Positions 1 to 8,911 are shown, numbered from the stretch's first letter. The stretch: DNA of 12,500 bases from Monoplex corrugatus (GCA_030674185.1 CM060307.1:53540942-53553441); one strand, 5' to 3'. Made by a program: numbers and translations. The notes: generated from the letters alone by a model not told the origin.

Positions 1-49
1 AGCTGTCCAACTCGATCCTGTCTGTCGAGTCTCTCATCACTTCTGCCAG
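1..49 (-). CDS. candidate further exon of the Reeler-domain gene (partial, runs off the window)
   Basis: On the minus strand a TGTGCACAG acceptor at 50-51 is followed by 49 bases without a stop in phase 0, reading LAEVMRDSTDRIELDS. Phase 0 is what the confirmed exon at 8206-8302 would need for its next exon. The peptide is rich in charged residues and looks coding, but it is short and matches no family I recognise. The tract before the acceptor is only moderately pyrimidine-rich, and an alternative AG lies at 43-44. If real, it continues beyond position 1 and makes the intron 50-8205 about 8.2 kb long, with the P element inside it. This is inference from phase and splice signal only. Confidence 0.33.
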   Translation of the reverse strand, partial: MAEVMRDSTDRIELDS

Positions 50-302
50 CTGTGCACATGCATACAGATGACAATTATAACTGAACTGAGCAAAGGGAGT
101 TGCCAGCTTTCAAGCAGAATAGAAATCAAAAATATATGAAAAATATTAAGATTGTCATTGTTACTTTTGTTTAAAGCCCAGCCGACTGCATAGAGCCATA
201 TTAGGGCAATAATCGTTTCAAAATTAAATATTTCAACAGGAAAAAAAAAAGGAAAGGAAAATTAAGTGCACATAATCTAAGGAAATGCCCCTGGTGTTGT
301 CC

Positions 303-310
303 ACTCCGTC
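303..310. repeat. left 8-bp target-site duplication of the P element
   Basis: ACTCCGTC at 303-310 directly precedes the CAT that opens the transposon. The identical eight bases are at 6781-6788 directly after the other end. P elements make 8-bp target duplications, so length and placement both fit. Confidence 0.85.
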
Positions 311-328
311 CATAGACGTATAAATAAA
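311..328 (+). repeat. left terminal inverted repeat of the P element
   Basis: The first 18 bases match the inverted complement of 6763-6780 at 14 positions; similarity falls off beyond. Both ends begin CAT, as known P elements do. Ends of a freshly mobile P element are normally identical for about 31 bp, so these are diverged. Confidence 0.75.
319..326 (+). promoter_or_regulatory. TATA box of the transposase gene, inside the terminal repeat
   Basis: TATAAATA begins nine bases from the transposon end and about 190 bases before the exon 1 start codon. A start site would be expected near 345-355, leaving an untranslated leader of about 160 bases. An E-box-like CACGTG lies at 342-347. The other terminal repeat lacks a TATA box at the matching place. 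The call rests on consensus and position. Confidence 0.5.
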
Positions 329-354
329 ATAGACTCTCCACCACGTGACTTTCC

Positions 355-404
355 GCGGCCCTACTAGAGCCAGCCAGCAGACATGTTTTGTGGGGCAACG
401 CTGA
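355..404. repeat. left subterminal inverted repeat of the P element
   Basis: GCGGCCC at 355-361 and GTGGGGCAA at 390-398 recur in inverted order at the other end (6718-6724 and 6681-6689), with the same spacing between the two blocks on both sides. P elements are known to carry internal inverted repeats near their ends that bind transposase or boost transposition; these may be the counterpart. Confidence 0.6.
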
Positions 405-512
405 CACTGCGCGCCGCGCTACACTGTACTTTCTCTTTGAGATAACACAGAGACCGAGCACGTGTTCTGCCCGGCGCATCTAATCACTCGCGATTTTTTC
501 AACACCAAAATC

Positions 513-583
513 ATGGTGCAAAACTGCTGTGTTGTAAATTGCAACAATAGGCGTTCAAAAGGAACTCCGTTTTCATTTCATAG
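513..583 (+). CDS. transposase exon 1: first half of the THAP zinc finger
   Basis: The ATG at 513 opens a reading frame of 71 bases beginning MVQNCCVVNC and ending in FSFH plus two bases of the next codon. A clear donor, AG|GTAAGA, follows at 584. C5 and C10 are the first cysteine pair of a C2CH THAP finger, and the opening MVQ-x-C-x4-C is the standard start of THAP domains. Joining to the acceptor at 1381-1382 completes codon 24 as serine and continues SFPGKDPERMKQW, so phase and motif order both confirm the splice. A protein started at the ATG at 1348 would lack the first cysteine pair. Confidence 0.88.
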
Positions 584-759
584 GTAAGAAAAACTTGATT
601 ACTCTGTGTGTGAGAGAGATAGAAAAAGAGAAAGAAGTGTGTGTGTGTGTGTGTGTGTGTATCCATTTCTTATGTATGCGTGTGTACAATACAATACAAT
701 ATTTTATTTATATAGCGCAAAATCTCGATAAAATCAAATCTAAGCGCTGAGACAGACGC

Positions 760-792
760 GCACACACGCACACACACGCACGCACACACACA

Positions 793-844
<52 letters not shown>

Positions 845-876
845 GCACGCACGCTCACACACAACACACGCACACA
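760..876. repeat. CA microsatellite (imperfect) in the LINE 3' region
   Basis: Mostly CA repeats with interspersed CGCA units, including an uninterrupted CA run of about 40 bases at 799-840. It lies between the LINE stop codon and its terminal stem-loop. Spurious reading frames across it on either strand are repeat artefacts. Confidence 0.95.
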
Positions 877-1024
877 GCTATAAATGGGTAGAAAGAATAA
901 AAGCAATGGAAAAAAAATAATAAAAAGCATATTATGAAGAGCACATTCAATACAACTATTATTACAATGCGATTTCCCTCCGAGTGGAGACAGGCTGCAG
1001 AGGGGATTGAGTGAGGTCAGAATT

Positions 1025-1246
1025 TTATGCAGAGGAAAAAAGGTGAGTTTTGAGAGCGGACTTGAAGGAGACAAAAGTAGGTTTCTGACGGACTGAAAGA
1101 GGAAGTTTGTTCCAGAAGAGCGGACCAGAAACAGAGAAAGCTCGTGGACCATAGGTATTGAGCTTAGTGCGTGGAAAGCGAAGAGTAAGAGGATCGGAGG
1201 CAGAGCGGAGGGTACGTGAGGGAAGATAGATCTGAAGTAGGCTTGT
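1025..1246 (-). pseudogene. C-terminal remnant of a LINE reverse transcriptase
   Basis: The minus-strand frame ends at the TAA at 1025-1027. It reads YLPSRTLRSASDP, then RAFSVSGPLFWNKLPLSVRQ, then FKSALKTHLF at the end. This is the conserved C-terminal tail of CR1/L2/jockey-type reverse transcriptases (P-S-R-x-L-R-S, then R-A-F-S-V, W-N-x-L-P and L-K-T-H-L-F). Only about 70 residues remain; the polymerase and endonuclease domains are missing because the copy is 5' truncated. It resembles the tail of the larger LINE at 4586-4750 but is clearly diverged from it. Confidence 0.82.
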
Positions 1247-1382
1247 CAGGTAATGTGTGTATATATTATGTGTGTGTTTGTGTGCTTGCACAATTATGTG
1301 TTTGCGTGTGTATTTATACATGATTGTACTAGTCAACAAAATCATTTATGTTGTTAGACGTCGGATGTTATTTTATTTCTAG

Positions 1383-4008
1383 CTTTCCCGGGAAAGATCC
1401 TGAGCGAATGAAGCAGTGGATCAGTCGTATCAGCAGACAAACAGCAGATGGAAAGCCATGGCAACCAACCAAGTTTGACAAAGTTTGCAGTGCACATTTC
1501 CTGCCATCTGATTTCTGTCTTGGATTGGACTACAAGACCCTGAAAAGCTCAGCTGTGCCTTCAGTGTTTCCCCAGTATCCAGTCCACAAGCAGGTACAGT
1601 CTGAGCGAAAGCGTCCATCTCCAAAGAAGAGAAAACAACTCCCCAGCGCCACCATTTCCAGTACCGAGCATCCCCCTGAAAAAGTTTTCGTGCAGGAACA
1701 CAGCTATTGCTGTCCATCCATAACGGTCGATCTTGAACGCACGAAAGAAAAGTTGACCGAAACCCAGTCAAAACTGTCAGACAAAAGAAAAAATATAAAA
1801 ATCTTAAGGAAGAAAGTCAAGCGCAGAGACTGCAAACTCGCCAGCTTGCTTGAGAAACTTCGACAGCGTCGTCTCCTCCATGATGAGGAAGTGAATCTGT
1901 TGAAAGAGAATTTCAGCACAGAGTCATTCACCCTCATTGAGAATGAATTACAAGCCCTTGGCAGACCGAAAAATGCTCAGGTATATTCTGACGATCTGAA
2001 GGCCTTTGCAGTAACTTTACATTTCTACAGTGCTGCTGCTTATGCCTTTGTGAGGAAACACCTCCATTTGCCACATGCCAACTCCATCAGGCGTTGGGCT
2101 TCATCACATTCCGTTCAACCTGGTTTCTTAACCGACGTTGTCCACTTCCTTAAAAGCAAATGTGAGTCAGAGCCAGACATGAAGGATGTGACCATCATGT
2201 TTGACTCCATGAGCATAAGGAAGGAAGTTGTTTACGACAAAAAGGAGCAAGCATACGCTGGTTATGTCAACCATGGCTACCTGCAAACTGCTCCTGCCGA
2301 CACACTAGCATCAGAAGCCCTAGTTTTGCTTGCCGTTGGATTAAAAAAAAGTTTCAAGCATCCCATCGGATATTTTTTGATAGACAAGATTTCGGCCAGC
2401 CAACAAGCCCAGATCATCAGGCATGGGATTTCTCTTATGTCAGAAGCAGGCTTCAATGTGCAAGCAGTAGTCTGCGATGGAGCCTATGCCAATCAGGCCA
2501 CTGCTCAGCGTTTGGGTTGCAAAGTTTCTGATCTTAACAGCATGGATCCAACATTCAACCACCCAGATCACCCAGAAAAAAGAATCTATTTTGTTTTTGA
2601 TGCTGCTCACCTACTCAAAAATGTCCGCAACTGTCTAGCAGATTTGAAAATAGTGAAGTCTGGCCCAGAGGAAGAAATCAAATGGCAATACATTGTTGAA
2701 CTCTACAAGCTCCAGTCAGAAAACATGCTGTATCTTGCCAACAAACTGAGAGCCAAACACATCGACTTCCAGCGCAACAAAATGAAAGTCAGTCTGGCCG
2801 CCCAGACCCTCAGTTCATCAGTGGCCAATGCCATAGACTACCTGCGTGAGGAACTGAAACTTCCGCAGTTTGCTGGAAGTGAAGCAACCACTAGATTCAT
2901 CAGATGGTTTGATGCTTTGTTCGATCTCTGTAACTCCAGCAACTGTCTTGCAAAGGGTTTGAAGAGTCCTCTCAATAAAGTGAACATCACATCGAAAACA
3001 AAAACTGTGGATGATGCTGTCTGCTACATCAAGTCCTTGACTGATGCTCTTGGCAGGCCTTTGGTCAGCGGAAAGAGGAAAACTGGGTTTTTGGGGTTTC
3101 TGGTGACTGTCCACTCGGTGACAGCCATTGCTCAAAAGCTGCTTTCCACGGAAGACTATCGGTTTTTCCTCACCTACAGGCTTTCACAGGATCACCTGGA
3201 AACCTTTTTCAGTAAGATCAGAAGGAGAGGTGGATGGAACAACAACCCCAACACCCTGCAGTTCAAGTGGGCCCTTCGAGCTCTGCTTCAGAAGAATGGT
3301 GTGGTAGCCTCAGAGAAAGCCAACTGCGCTGTCTTGCCAGAGGTCAACAACACTTTATTTGTGGGGTCTTCCTCTGAGGATGCCGCACCATTGCCGTTAC
3401 ATGACGAGACTGCTCCAGGGAAGCCAGCCAACCAAACACCGACGCTGAGTCCCCAGATCATCAACATGCTGACGAATCGAGGAGTGTATCACGACCACGT
3501 CCTGCATTACATTGCTGGGTTCATCACCAGAAAGATGACACAGAGGATTCGGTGTTCGGAATGCAGCAGTTTCCTGAGCAGATCAAAGCAGACGACCGAA
3601 GCAGCCACTTTCACACAGAGAGTGGACCGTGGCGGGCTGGTGTATGCCAGTGAGGACACTCTCAGGGTGGTGACAGCTGCCGATCGATCCCTCAGGCGAC
3701 TTCTAGTCAGTGCCAAGGAAGGACCAGTGGCATCCGTGTCGGCAGTGACTACACGACTGGTGACCATGGAAGTGCTGGAAGCTTGCCAAAGCAAAACATT
3801 TGCTGGTCTCGGTGCCCACTGCATGGGACATCACTGTGTAGAAACGGAAGACAACCATGTGACACAAATAATCAAGGAGATCTGCGAATTATTCTGCAAT
3901 GTTATTCTGACTCACCTCGGACGGCTGTACAATGAGCGCTTTGTTCACAAGAACCGGGCATCACAACGCCACAAACTCACAAAAGCAATCCTTTTTCTTC
4001 ATTTGTGA
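1383..4008 (+). CDS. P-element-type THAP-domain transposase, exon 2 (main coding exon)
   Basis: With exon 1 (513-583) this gives an uninterrupted 898-residue protein of the P-element/THAP9 family, a nuclear cut-and-paste DNA transposase. In spliced numbering: THAP DNA-binding domain 1-86, with C5, C10, W36, C59, H62 and the closing AVPSVF at 81-86; basic linker; lysine- and leucine-rich coiled coil at about 138-200, as expected for oligomerisation; then the RNase H-like catalytic core. Likely acidic residues are D298 in MFDSMSIRK, D389 in VVCDGAYANQ and E630 in SQDHLETFFSKIR. The stretch between the last two, including FDAAHLLKNVRN near 430, matches the inserted GTP-binding domain of the family. 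A CSEC pair lies at 748-751 near the C terminus. The acceptor at 1381-1382 follows a TTTTATTTCT tract. The ATG at 1348 lies in the intron and is not the likely start. No stop or frameshift is visible, so it could be active or maintained as a host gene. Confidence 0.92.
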
Positions 4009-4084
4009 GGATTTTCATTGATGAAAAGAAGCCAGGAGCAGCAGCCAGAGTACAATGAACTGTCATACTGAAAACTGTTGTATC

Positions 4085-4158
4085 TTTCTGTTTGTCTGTC
4101 TGTCTCTGTCTTCTGTCTGCCTCTGTCTATCTGTCTGTTTGCCTGTCTGTCTCTCTGT
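4085..4158. repeat. degenerate CTGT microsatellite
   Basis: Imperfect CTGT/CTGC units after the transposase stop codon. The array ends where the tail of the larger LINE begins, so the LINE seems to have inserted at or in this tract. Confidence 0.85.
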
Positions 4159-4191
4159 ATTTATTATTATTATTATTATTATTATTACATG

Positions 4192-4197
4192 AATAAA
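4192..4197 (+). terminator. possible poly(A) signal for the transposase transcript
   Basis: AATAAA about 185 bases after the transposase stop, and the nearest plus-strand match I noticed. It belongs to the antisense face of the inserted LINE, so if used it would have been acquired with that insertion. The original element's signal is not obvious in 6099-6780. Confidence 0.25.
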
Positions 4198-4344
4198 CGC
4201 CTTTCCATAAAATGCTCAACGCGTTTTACATAAAATCTTAATTAAAACATGCATTACAAATAGAAGCTGAATAAGACATTTAACTAATTAAAACAAATCA
4301 GAGAGCATACAAAGATATTCCAACATATCATGTTCACGTTCACA

Positions 4345-4458
<114 letters not shown>

Positions 4459-4585
4459 AAAAATTAAAATTAAAATATATAATCAGAAGAATAAACTTAA
4501 AAAACACCAATAATAGACAGTCATGCCAAGGACTAGAAAAGGTTAAAAACAGTCATTTTGTACTTCAGCACCAATGCCGTGGAAG

Positions 4586-6098
4586 TTACTCTGCAACCAG
4601 ATACTTTTGAAAAAGATGGGTTTTAAGTTCCTTTCTGAAGGTTAAGTAACTATGTTGTTTTCTCAGGTTGAGTGGCAGATTGTTCCATACTGAAGGACCA
4701 AAACAGAGAAAGCGCGTTTTCCAACTGTGGAGAGAGAAAAACGTGGTTCGACTAGTTGAAAAGAATCTCCGGAACGAAGGGTTCGAGTCGGTACATAATG
4801 TTGGATCAGTTCAGAAAGATATGGTGGTGCAGTGACTGTATCACTTAGACAGCGGAAACAGAGGCAAGCAATCTTGAAGTCTATTCTGGCTTTGATGGGG
4901 AGCCAGTGAAGGGATTTCAGCAGTGGATTTGCACTGTCAGATTGTTTCTTGTGCAGGATAAGGCGGGCTGCATTATTCTGAATGACCTGAAGCTTTCTAA
5001 GTTTGTCATCAGGTAAGCCAGCTAAGAGAGAATTACAGTAATCTAATCTTGACAAAATAAAACAAACTGCAAGCTTCCTCACGGCATCGGTGGTGAGGTA
5101 AGGACGAATTTTTGCAATCCTACGGAGCTGAAAGTTTAGGCTACGGCAAAGATTGTTGATATACGCGTCCATTGTTAATGATTCGTCAAGAAACACTCCA
5201 AGATTTCTAACAGATGGTGCAAAAGAAAGACTGCAGCCACAGACTGTCATTGTGCATGTTGGTGTTTGTTGTAGTTTATGTTTAGTACCGATTTTTATCA
5301 GTTCAGTTTTATCTTCATTCATTTTAAGCTTGTTTGTCATCATCCAGTCACCGACAGCCTCAATACCAGATTGTAAATTGCCAAGCAATGCTGGAAACTC
5401 GGCTGGGATGTTGGAATCATACAATTGTGAATCGTCGGCGAAGAAGTGATAGCGAAGACCTGATCGACTTATCACCTGACTCAGAGGCTTGGTGTACATT
5501 ACGAACAAGACAGGCCCTAACACTGAGCCTTGTGGGACTCCAAACCTGAGCACTGATGGAGAGGAATGATACTTTCCTAAAACAACAGATTGAGTACGGT
5601 CCTTAAGGTAGGACCGAAACCAGTCCAAAACGATTGCAGAGCAACCATATGTGGTATGCAGTCTGTTGATAAGTATGTTATGGTCTATTGTATCAAAGGC
5701 AGCAGACAAATCCAGCAAAGACAGGAGAGACACATGTCCACGATCAGAAGCATGAAGAAGATCGTTAACGACACGAACAAGTGCCGTTTCTGTACTATGA
5801 CATTTACGATATGCAGATTGAAATGGCTCAAGTAGGTCGTGGGACTGAAGGTGATGTAACAACTGTTCCAAGACAATACGTTCTAAAACCTTTGATAAAA
5901 ATGGCAAGTTAGAAACTGGGCGAAAGTTTTTCAAGCACTCAGGATCAAGTGTTGACCTTTTAAGAAGTGGTTTCACTAGGGCATGTTTAAAACTATCTGG
6001 GACAGTGCCTGTACACAATGACCTGTTCATGATATCAGTTATCAGGGGAACAAGTTCATCAATACATCCAAAAAACAGTGATGCAGGAATGGGATCTA
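4586..6098 (-). pseudogene. LINE reverse transcriptase, truncated and frameshifted
   Basis: The minus-strand frame encodes the polymerase of a CR1/L2-type non-LTR retrotransposon. Motifs in order are KNFRPVSNLPFLSKVLERIV, QSAYRKCHSTETAL, LLDLSAAFDTIDHNIL, FGVPQGSVLGPVLF and the catalytic box FFADDSQLY (FADD at 5431-5442), then the thumb and the tail LHWLPIKARIDFKI and YVPTRTLRSGD. The first residues of the open frame (a TH repeat) come from the adjacent TG array, not from the LINE. Near 4715-4725 the frame shifts by one base. The original stop-side frame resumes as FGPSVWNNLPLNLRKQ to LKTHLFQKYLVAE, with the native stop at 4586-4588; unshifted, it ends early at about 4663. The missing N-terminal endonuclease and the frameshift make the copy dead. 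Confidence 0.9.
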
Positions 6099-6676
6099 TG
6101 TATGTGTGTGTGTGTGTGCTTTTCCTGATCTGCCCTTGCATGCTATCTTTCGGGTCACGGTATTGATATTTTGCCGCTTAATCTCACCTTTAATGAAGGC
6201 TTTGTCTTTTCTTTGTCTCTGACTAGTTTTACAGAGAGCATTGTTCGTGTTCGTTTTTCAGTGTTTTCGTGATGGTTTTTTTTTCGTTTTTTGTTTGTTT
6301 TTTTCGACTAGACTATGTTTTTTTTTTTCTTTTACTCTGTGGAGAATTTAAGACAAAATTAATGTTGATATGTTTTTATGGCAGGCACCTACTTATTGTT
6401 TTCCCATAACGACAAACCGTGATGTAGATTAGTTGATAACTAGTATTAGTTCTAATTTTCATTCTCATTTGACTGACTCATTATTTTGTCAGTGTTGCAC
6501 TATTGTCAGTAGTAGGCCTATACCATAATCATTACATTCGTAGGTTCTAGACTGTGGAAACAGATGCTCCAGAGACAGGATTGTGTTTGCTCTGCGTGTG
6601 TACAACTGACCTAAACATAACCGGTGTACTGAGCCGGTGTGTGTTCGCACAGCTGAAAGCCACTCCCCCAGCTCAT
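6099..6676 (+). other. 3' non-coding part of the P element
   Basis: Between the nested LINE and the right subterminal repeat I see no coding exon. It begins with a short TG array (6101-6118), has several poly-T runs (6270-6330) and is AT-rich. Open frames on either strand here show no recognisable motif. Confidence 0.6.
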
Positions 6677-6724
6677 CAGTTTGCCCCACATTTTCCGCCA
6701 TTGCTGGCCTTCTAATGGGGCCGC
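6677..6724. repeat. right subterminal inverted repeat of the P element
   Basis: Inverted partner of 355-404: TTGCCCCAC at 6681-6689 and GGGCCGC at 6718-6724. It starts 56 bases from the right end, against 44 on the left, so a small indel separates the two sides. Confidence 0.6.
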
Positions 6725-6762
6725 TGGCGCTATGAGCCACACAGCGCGCGTGTTTACTCCTC

Positions 6763-6780
6763 TTTACTTTTACCTCCATG
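6763..6780 (-). repeat. right terminal inverted repeat of the P element
   Basis: Inverted, it reads CATGGAGGTAAAAGTAAA, matching the left end at 14 of 18 positions. The target duplication follows immediately. Confidence 0.75.
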
Positions 6781-6788
6781 ACTCCGTC
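6781..6788. repeat. right 8-bp target-site duplication of the P element
   Basis: ACTCCGTC, identical to 303-310, directly after the final CATG of the element. Confidence 0.85.
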
Positions 6789-7228
6789 AAATCTACCGCA
6801 CAGGGGATTCAAAAAACATGCCTGATTACAAATTTAAATATAACTAAGGGACTCTAAAATCAAATATAAGAACGGGCCTAGATTACCAAAACTTACTTCC
6901 GCATATCTCTTTTCCCTATAGCCAAAAAATGCACTTAGTATGTGTTCCCAATTATCAATCCCAAGAGAAAGTACGTAAGACTTTATCGAACACATAAAGG
7001 TGAATGGACTAACAAGGCAGAAAATGATAAGAAAAAATGACATAAAGCGAAGGACGAAAATAGAAGCAAAGAGAGCGACAGAAAAGAGGAAATTTCTAGC
7101 ACATAATTTCAAGAAAGTGGGAAAACTATTCATACAGAAAGAGACCCCGGCATCCCCAAAGGGGGAAATATTAAGATAAACAAAACGTGAAAGACAAAAC
7201 AGTGCAAAACACTACATAGTGCTTGTCA
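6789..7228. other. AT-rich non-coding stretch, nothing recognised
   Basis: Host flank to the right of the P element. Open frames on both strands are short and lack motifs. If the exon at 1-49 is real, this is intron of the minus-strand Reeler gene. Confidence 0.5.
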
Positions 7229-7476
7229 TGTGACAAGGCTTTTATCTTGTCCGTTATGTGACAAGGCTTTTATCTTGTCCGTTATGTGACAAGGCTTTTA
7301 TCTTGTCCGTTATGTGACAAGGCTTTTATCTTGTCCGTTATGTGACAAGGCTTTTATCTTGTCCGTTATGTGACAAGGCTTTTATCTTGTCCGTTATGTG
7401 ACAAGGCTTTTATCTTGTCCGTTATGTGACAAGGCTTTTATCTTGTCCGTTATGTGACAAGGCTTTTATCTTGTCC
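7229..7476. repeat. 28-bp minisatellite, nine copies, with an internal hairpin
   Basis: Unit TGTGACAAGGCTTTTATCTT plus GTCCGTTA, starting at 7229 and every 28 bases to 7453. There are eight full units and a ninth of 24 bases, apparently identical throughout. Each unit holds GACAAG and CTTGTC separated by eight bases, so every copy can fold into a 6-bp stem. Complete identity points to recent expansion or homogenisation. Confidence 0.95.
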
Positions 7477-7692
7477 AGCTCAACAAAACCAGGAACGTTG
7501 TAACTTTTTCCGTCTGTCAGTCTGTCGTGCATTTGGTGAACCTGTTTCTCCGCTGTCTTTTATATGCGATTGACAAAAGCCAGCTGGTAAAACTGTGTGC
7601 CTGTCACGTTCCGTCAAGTAAATATGCATTATCGTTCTCGTTTCGTGTGTTTCTGTTTCTTATCAGCGACGTGTTCAATTTCTTCAGGATAT

Positions 7693-7810
7693 GGCTTCTG
7701 ATAAAGTGGCGTATGGACAACAAACAGACACAACAGACTTCGAAAAATTATTCCAGAAGATACAAAAATATGGGGAAAAAAAACTAAGGCTAAAATAGTA
7801 TGATCGTTTA
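7693..7810. repeat. 118-bp dispersed repeat, copy 1
   Basis: Matches 8347-8464 in direct orientation over an equal length, with shared blocks such as ATGGACAACAAACAGA and AAACTAAGGCTAAAA. On the plus strand both copies read a similar frame (AYGQQT followed by D or E, then TT). No known family is recognised. Confidence 0.75.
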
Positions 7811-8205
7811 GAGGAACGAGGTAACAAAAAGGGGTGACAGATTAAAAAATGAAAATTCAAATGATCAAGCCATTCAGATAATTTTCCTTTCTGTACAGAC
7901 ATTAGTACTGAAATCCAGATCTTATATTTCTTAAGATCACTGTGACCTTGAAGAAGCGTTAATCGAAATTACATTTAATCTGCATCGAAGACAATGGCGG
8001 GATGTTACAAAAATAAAAACAGATCTGAAATATTGCCAACAATTCGTGTAAACGTGCTGTACACCGAACACTTCTTCAAAATGTCCTGCTTTTAAACCTT
8101 TATAAAATGTTTTTATTAGCATTCAGTTCAGTTACTTTTTTGTATATGAATTGTGTACAGTGTTGAAAACATTTCGAAACAAATAAATCAAAAAAACAAA
8201 TATAC
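7811..8205. other. probable intron, nothing recognised
   Basis: AT-rich sequence downstream of the third Reeler exon on the minus strand. The donor GTATAT at 8200-8205 marks its start. No further exon with convincing splice sites and coding bias was found here. Confidence 0.45.
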
Positions 8206-8302
8206 CTGGTATTCAGGAGCTGAAACAGTATTGTGATCCTCAGTGGCAAGAGTTGAAGTCACTCGCGTCCAAAACGTATCATAGTCTTCCACAAAGGTAG
8301 CC
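8206..8302 (-). CDS. Reeler-domain gene, exon C (end of the Reeler domain)
   Basis: The acceptor TTTGAAG at 8303-8304 is followed by one base that completes a valine codon with the previous exon (GT from 10367-10368 plus G at 8302). Then come 32 codons, ATFVEDYDTFWTRVTS onward to APEYQ, and the donor CAG|GTATAT. The A-T-F-V, six residues and F-W is the classical last part of a Reeler domain and follows directly on GDLVFV from exon B. Exon phase and motif continuity agree, which makes chance unlikely. The exon ends in phase 0. Residues after FW are not a known motif. The protein is probably secreted or membrane-anchored, as Reeler domains are extracellular, but no signal peptide is in view. 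Confidence 0.82.
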
Positions 8303-8346
8303 CTTCAAACAGATAACACGCACTTGATGTTCTTTACTAAAGTTAC

Positions 8347-8464
8347 GGCTCCTAATAAAATGGCATATGGACAACAAACAGAGACAACACACTCCGAAAA
8401 TAATATTCCGAAAGATGACAACAATATGAAAATGAAACTAAGGCTAAAACAGCATATTCGTTTA
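8347..8464. repeat. 118-bp dispersed repeat, copy 2
   Basis: Direct repeat of 7693-7810, 654 bases away. The two copies lie on either side of exon C. Confidence 0.75.
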
Positions 8465-8499
8465 ATTTTTCAGTCTGTCTCTGTCTTTATCTGTCCCGC

Positions 8500-8524
8500 T
8501 CTCTCTCTCTCTCTCTCTCTCTCT
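8500..8524. repeat. CT microsatellite (short)
   Basis: About a dozen CT units, beginning at the end of repeat copy 2's flank. On the minus-strand transcript this is GA. Confidence 0.9.
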
Positions 8525-8666
8525 TACTCTTGATATGCACTTTATATAAACAATCCAAAGGGGAAGACGTAAAATTTGTTCTCAATTGCTAAACATTTAA
8601 CGATATCAGAGAAAAAGTACACAGCATGTGCCATTTACGCAAAAAAAACAGAAGAATATAGTTTTC

Positions 8667-8788
<122 letters not shown>

Positions 8789-8790
8789 GC

Positions 8791-8911
8791 ATTATTGAAG
8801 TTTGACTGTGAGTCCTACATTGTAATCACTTCGAAATATTTGAAGTATGCATTATCCAAGACCGATTATGTATTATATTCTATGTTTATATAATGTTTAT
8901 GATGTGTGCAC
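8791..8911. repeat. 121-bp direct repeat, copy 1
   Basis: Runs from ATTATTGAAGTTTGACTGTG to the GCACAC near 8911 and recurs at 8964-9084 with scattered substitutions and no obvious large indel. The copies start 173 bases apart. Confidence 0.8.

Larger units (their letters stand above)
687..1246 (-). mobile_element. 5'-truncated CR1/L2-like LINE fragment in the transposase intron
   Basis: This LINE 3' end lies on the minus strand inside the transposase intron (584-1382). From its 5' side it holds the last part of the reverse transcriptase frame, a 3' untranslated stretch with a long GT array (CA on the plus strand, 760-876), a terminal stem-loop and a short ATTGT-repeat tail ending near 687. 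The stem-loop pairs AGCGC (714-718) with GCGCT (744-748) around a 25-base loop containing ATAAAAT. The exact ends are uncertain by several bases because both junctions fall in TG-rich sequence. Confidence 0.75.

Noticed and set aside
1348..1382. ATG at 1348 as the transposase start
   Set aside because: It lies just before the splice acceptor and gives a protein without the first THAP cysteine pair. Exon 1 at 513 fits phase and motif better.
311..4160. P element ending just after the transposase stop, near 4010-4160
   Set aside because: I found no inverted match to the left end there. The exact target duplication and inverted ends place the right end at 6780.
5153..5835. Plus-strand open frames inside the larger LINE
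   Set aside because: Antisense shadows of the reverse transcriptase, which has all the conserved motifs on the minus strand.
6489..6812. Minus-strand open frame containing MAENVGQTDELGEW, with CpG-rich sequence upstream, looking like a first exon
   Set aside because: It overlaps the P-element right end, subterminal repeat and target duplication, which explain the sequence. No family match or convincing splice partner.
6834..7133. Minus-strand hydrophobic open frame of 99 codons
   Set aside because: AT-rich sequence gives F, L and I runs by composition; no motif and no splice or promoter context.
7229..7476. Regular 28-bp repeats resembling a CRISPR array
   Set aside because: The units are head to tail with no unique spacers, and the window is eukaryotic. 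It is a minisatellite.
7937..8122. Minus-strand open frame of 61 codons next to exon C
   Set aside because: No Reeler continuation, no family match, and no splice signal that fits the phase after exon C.
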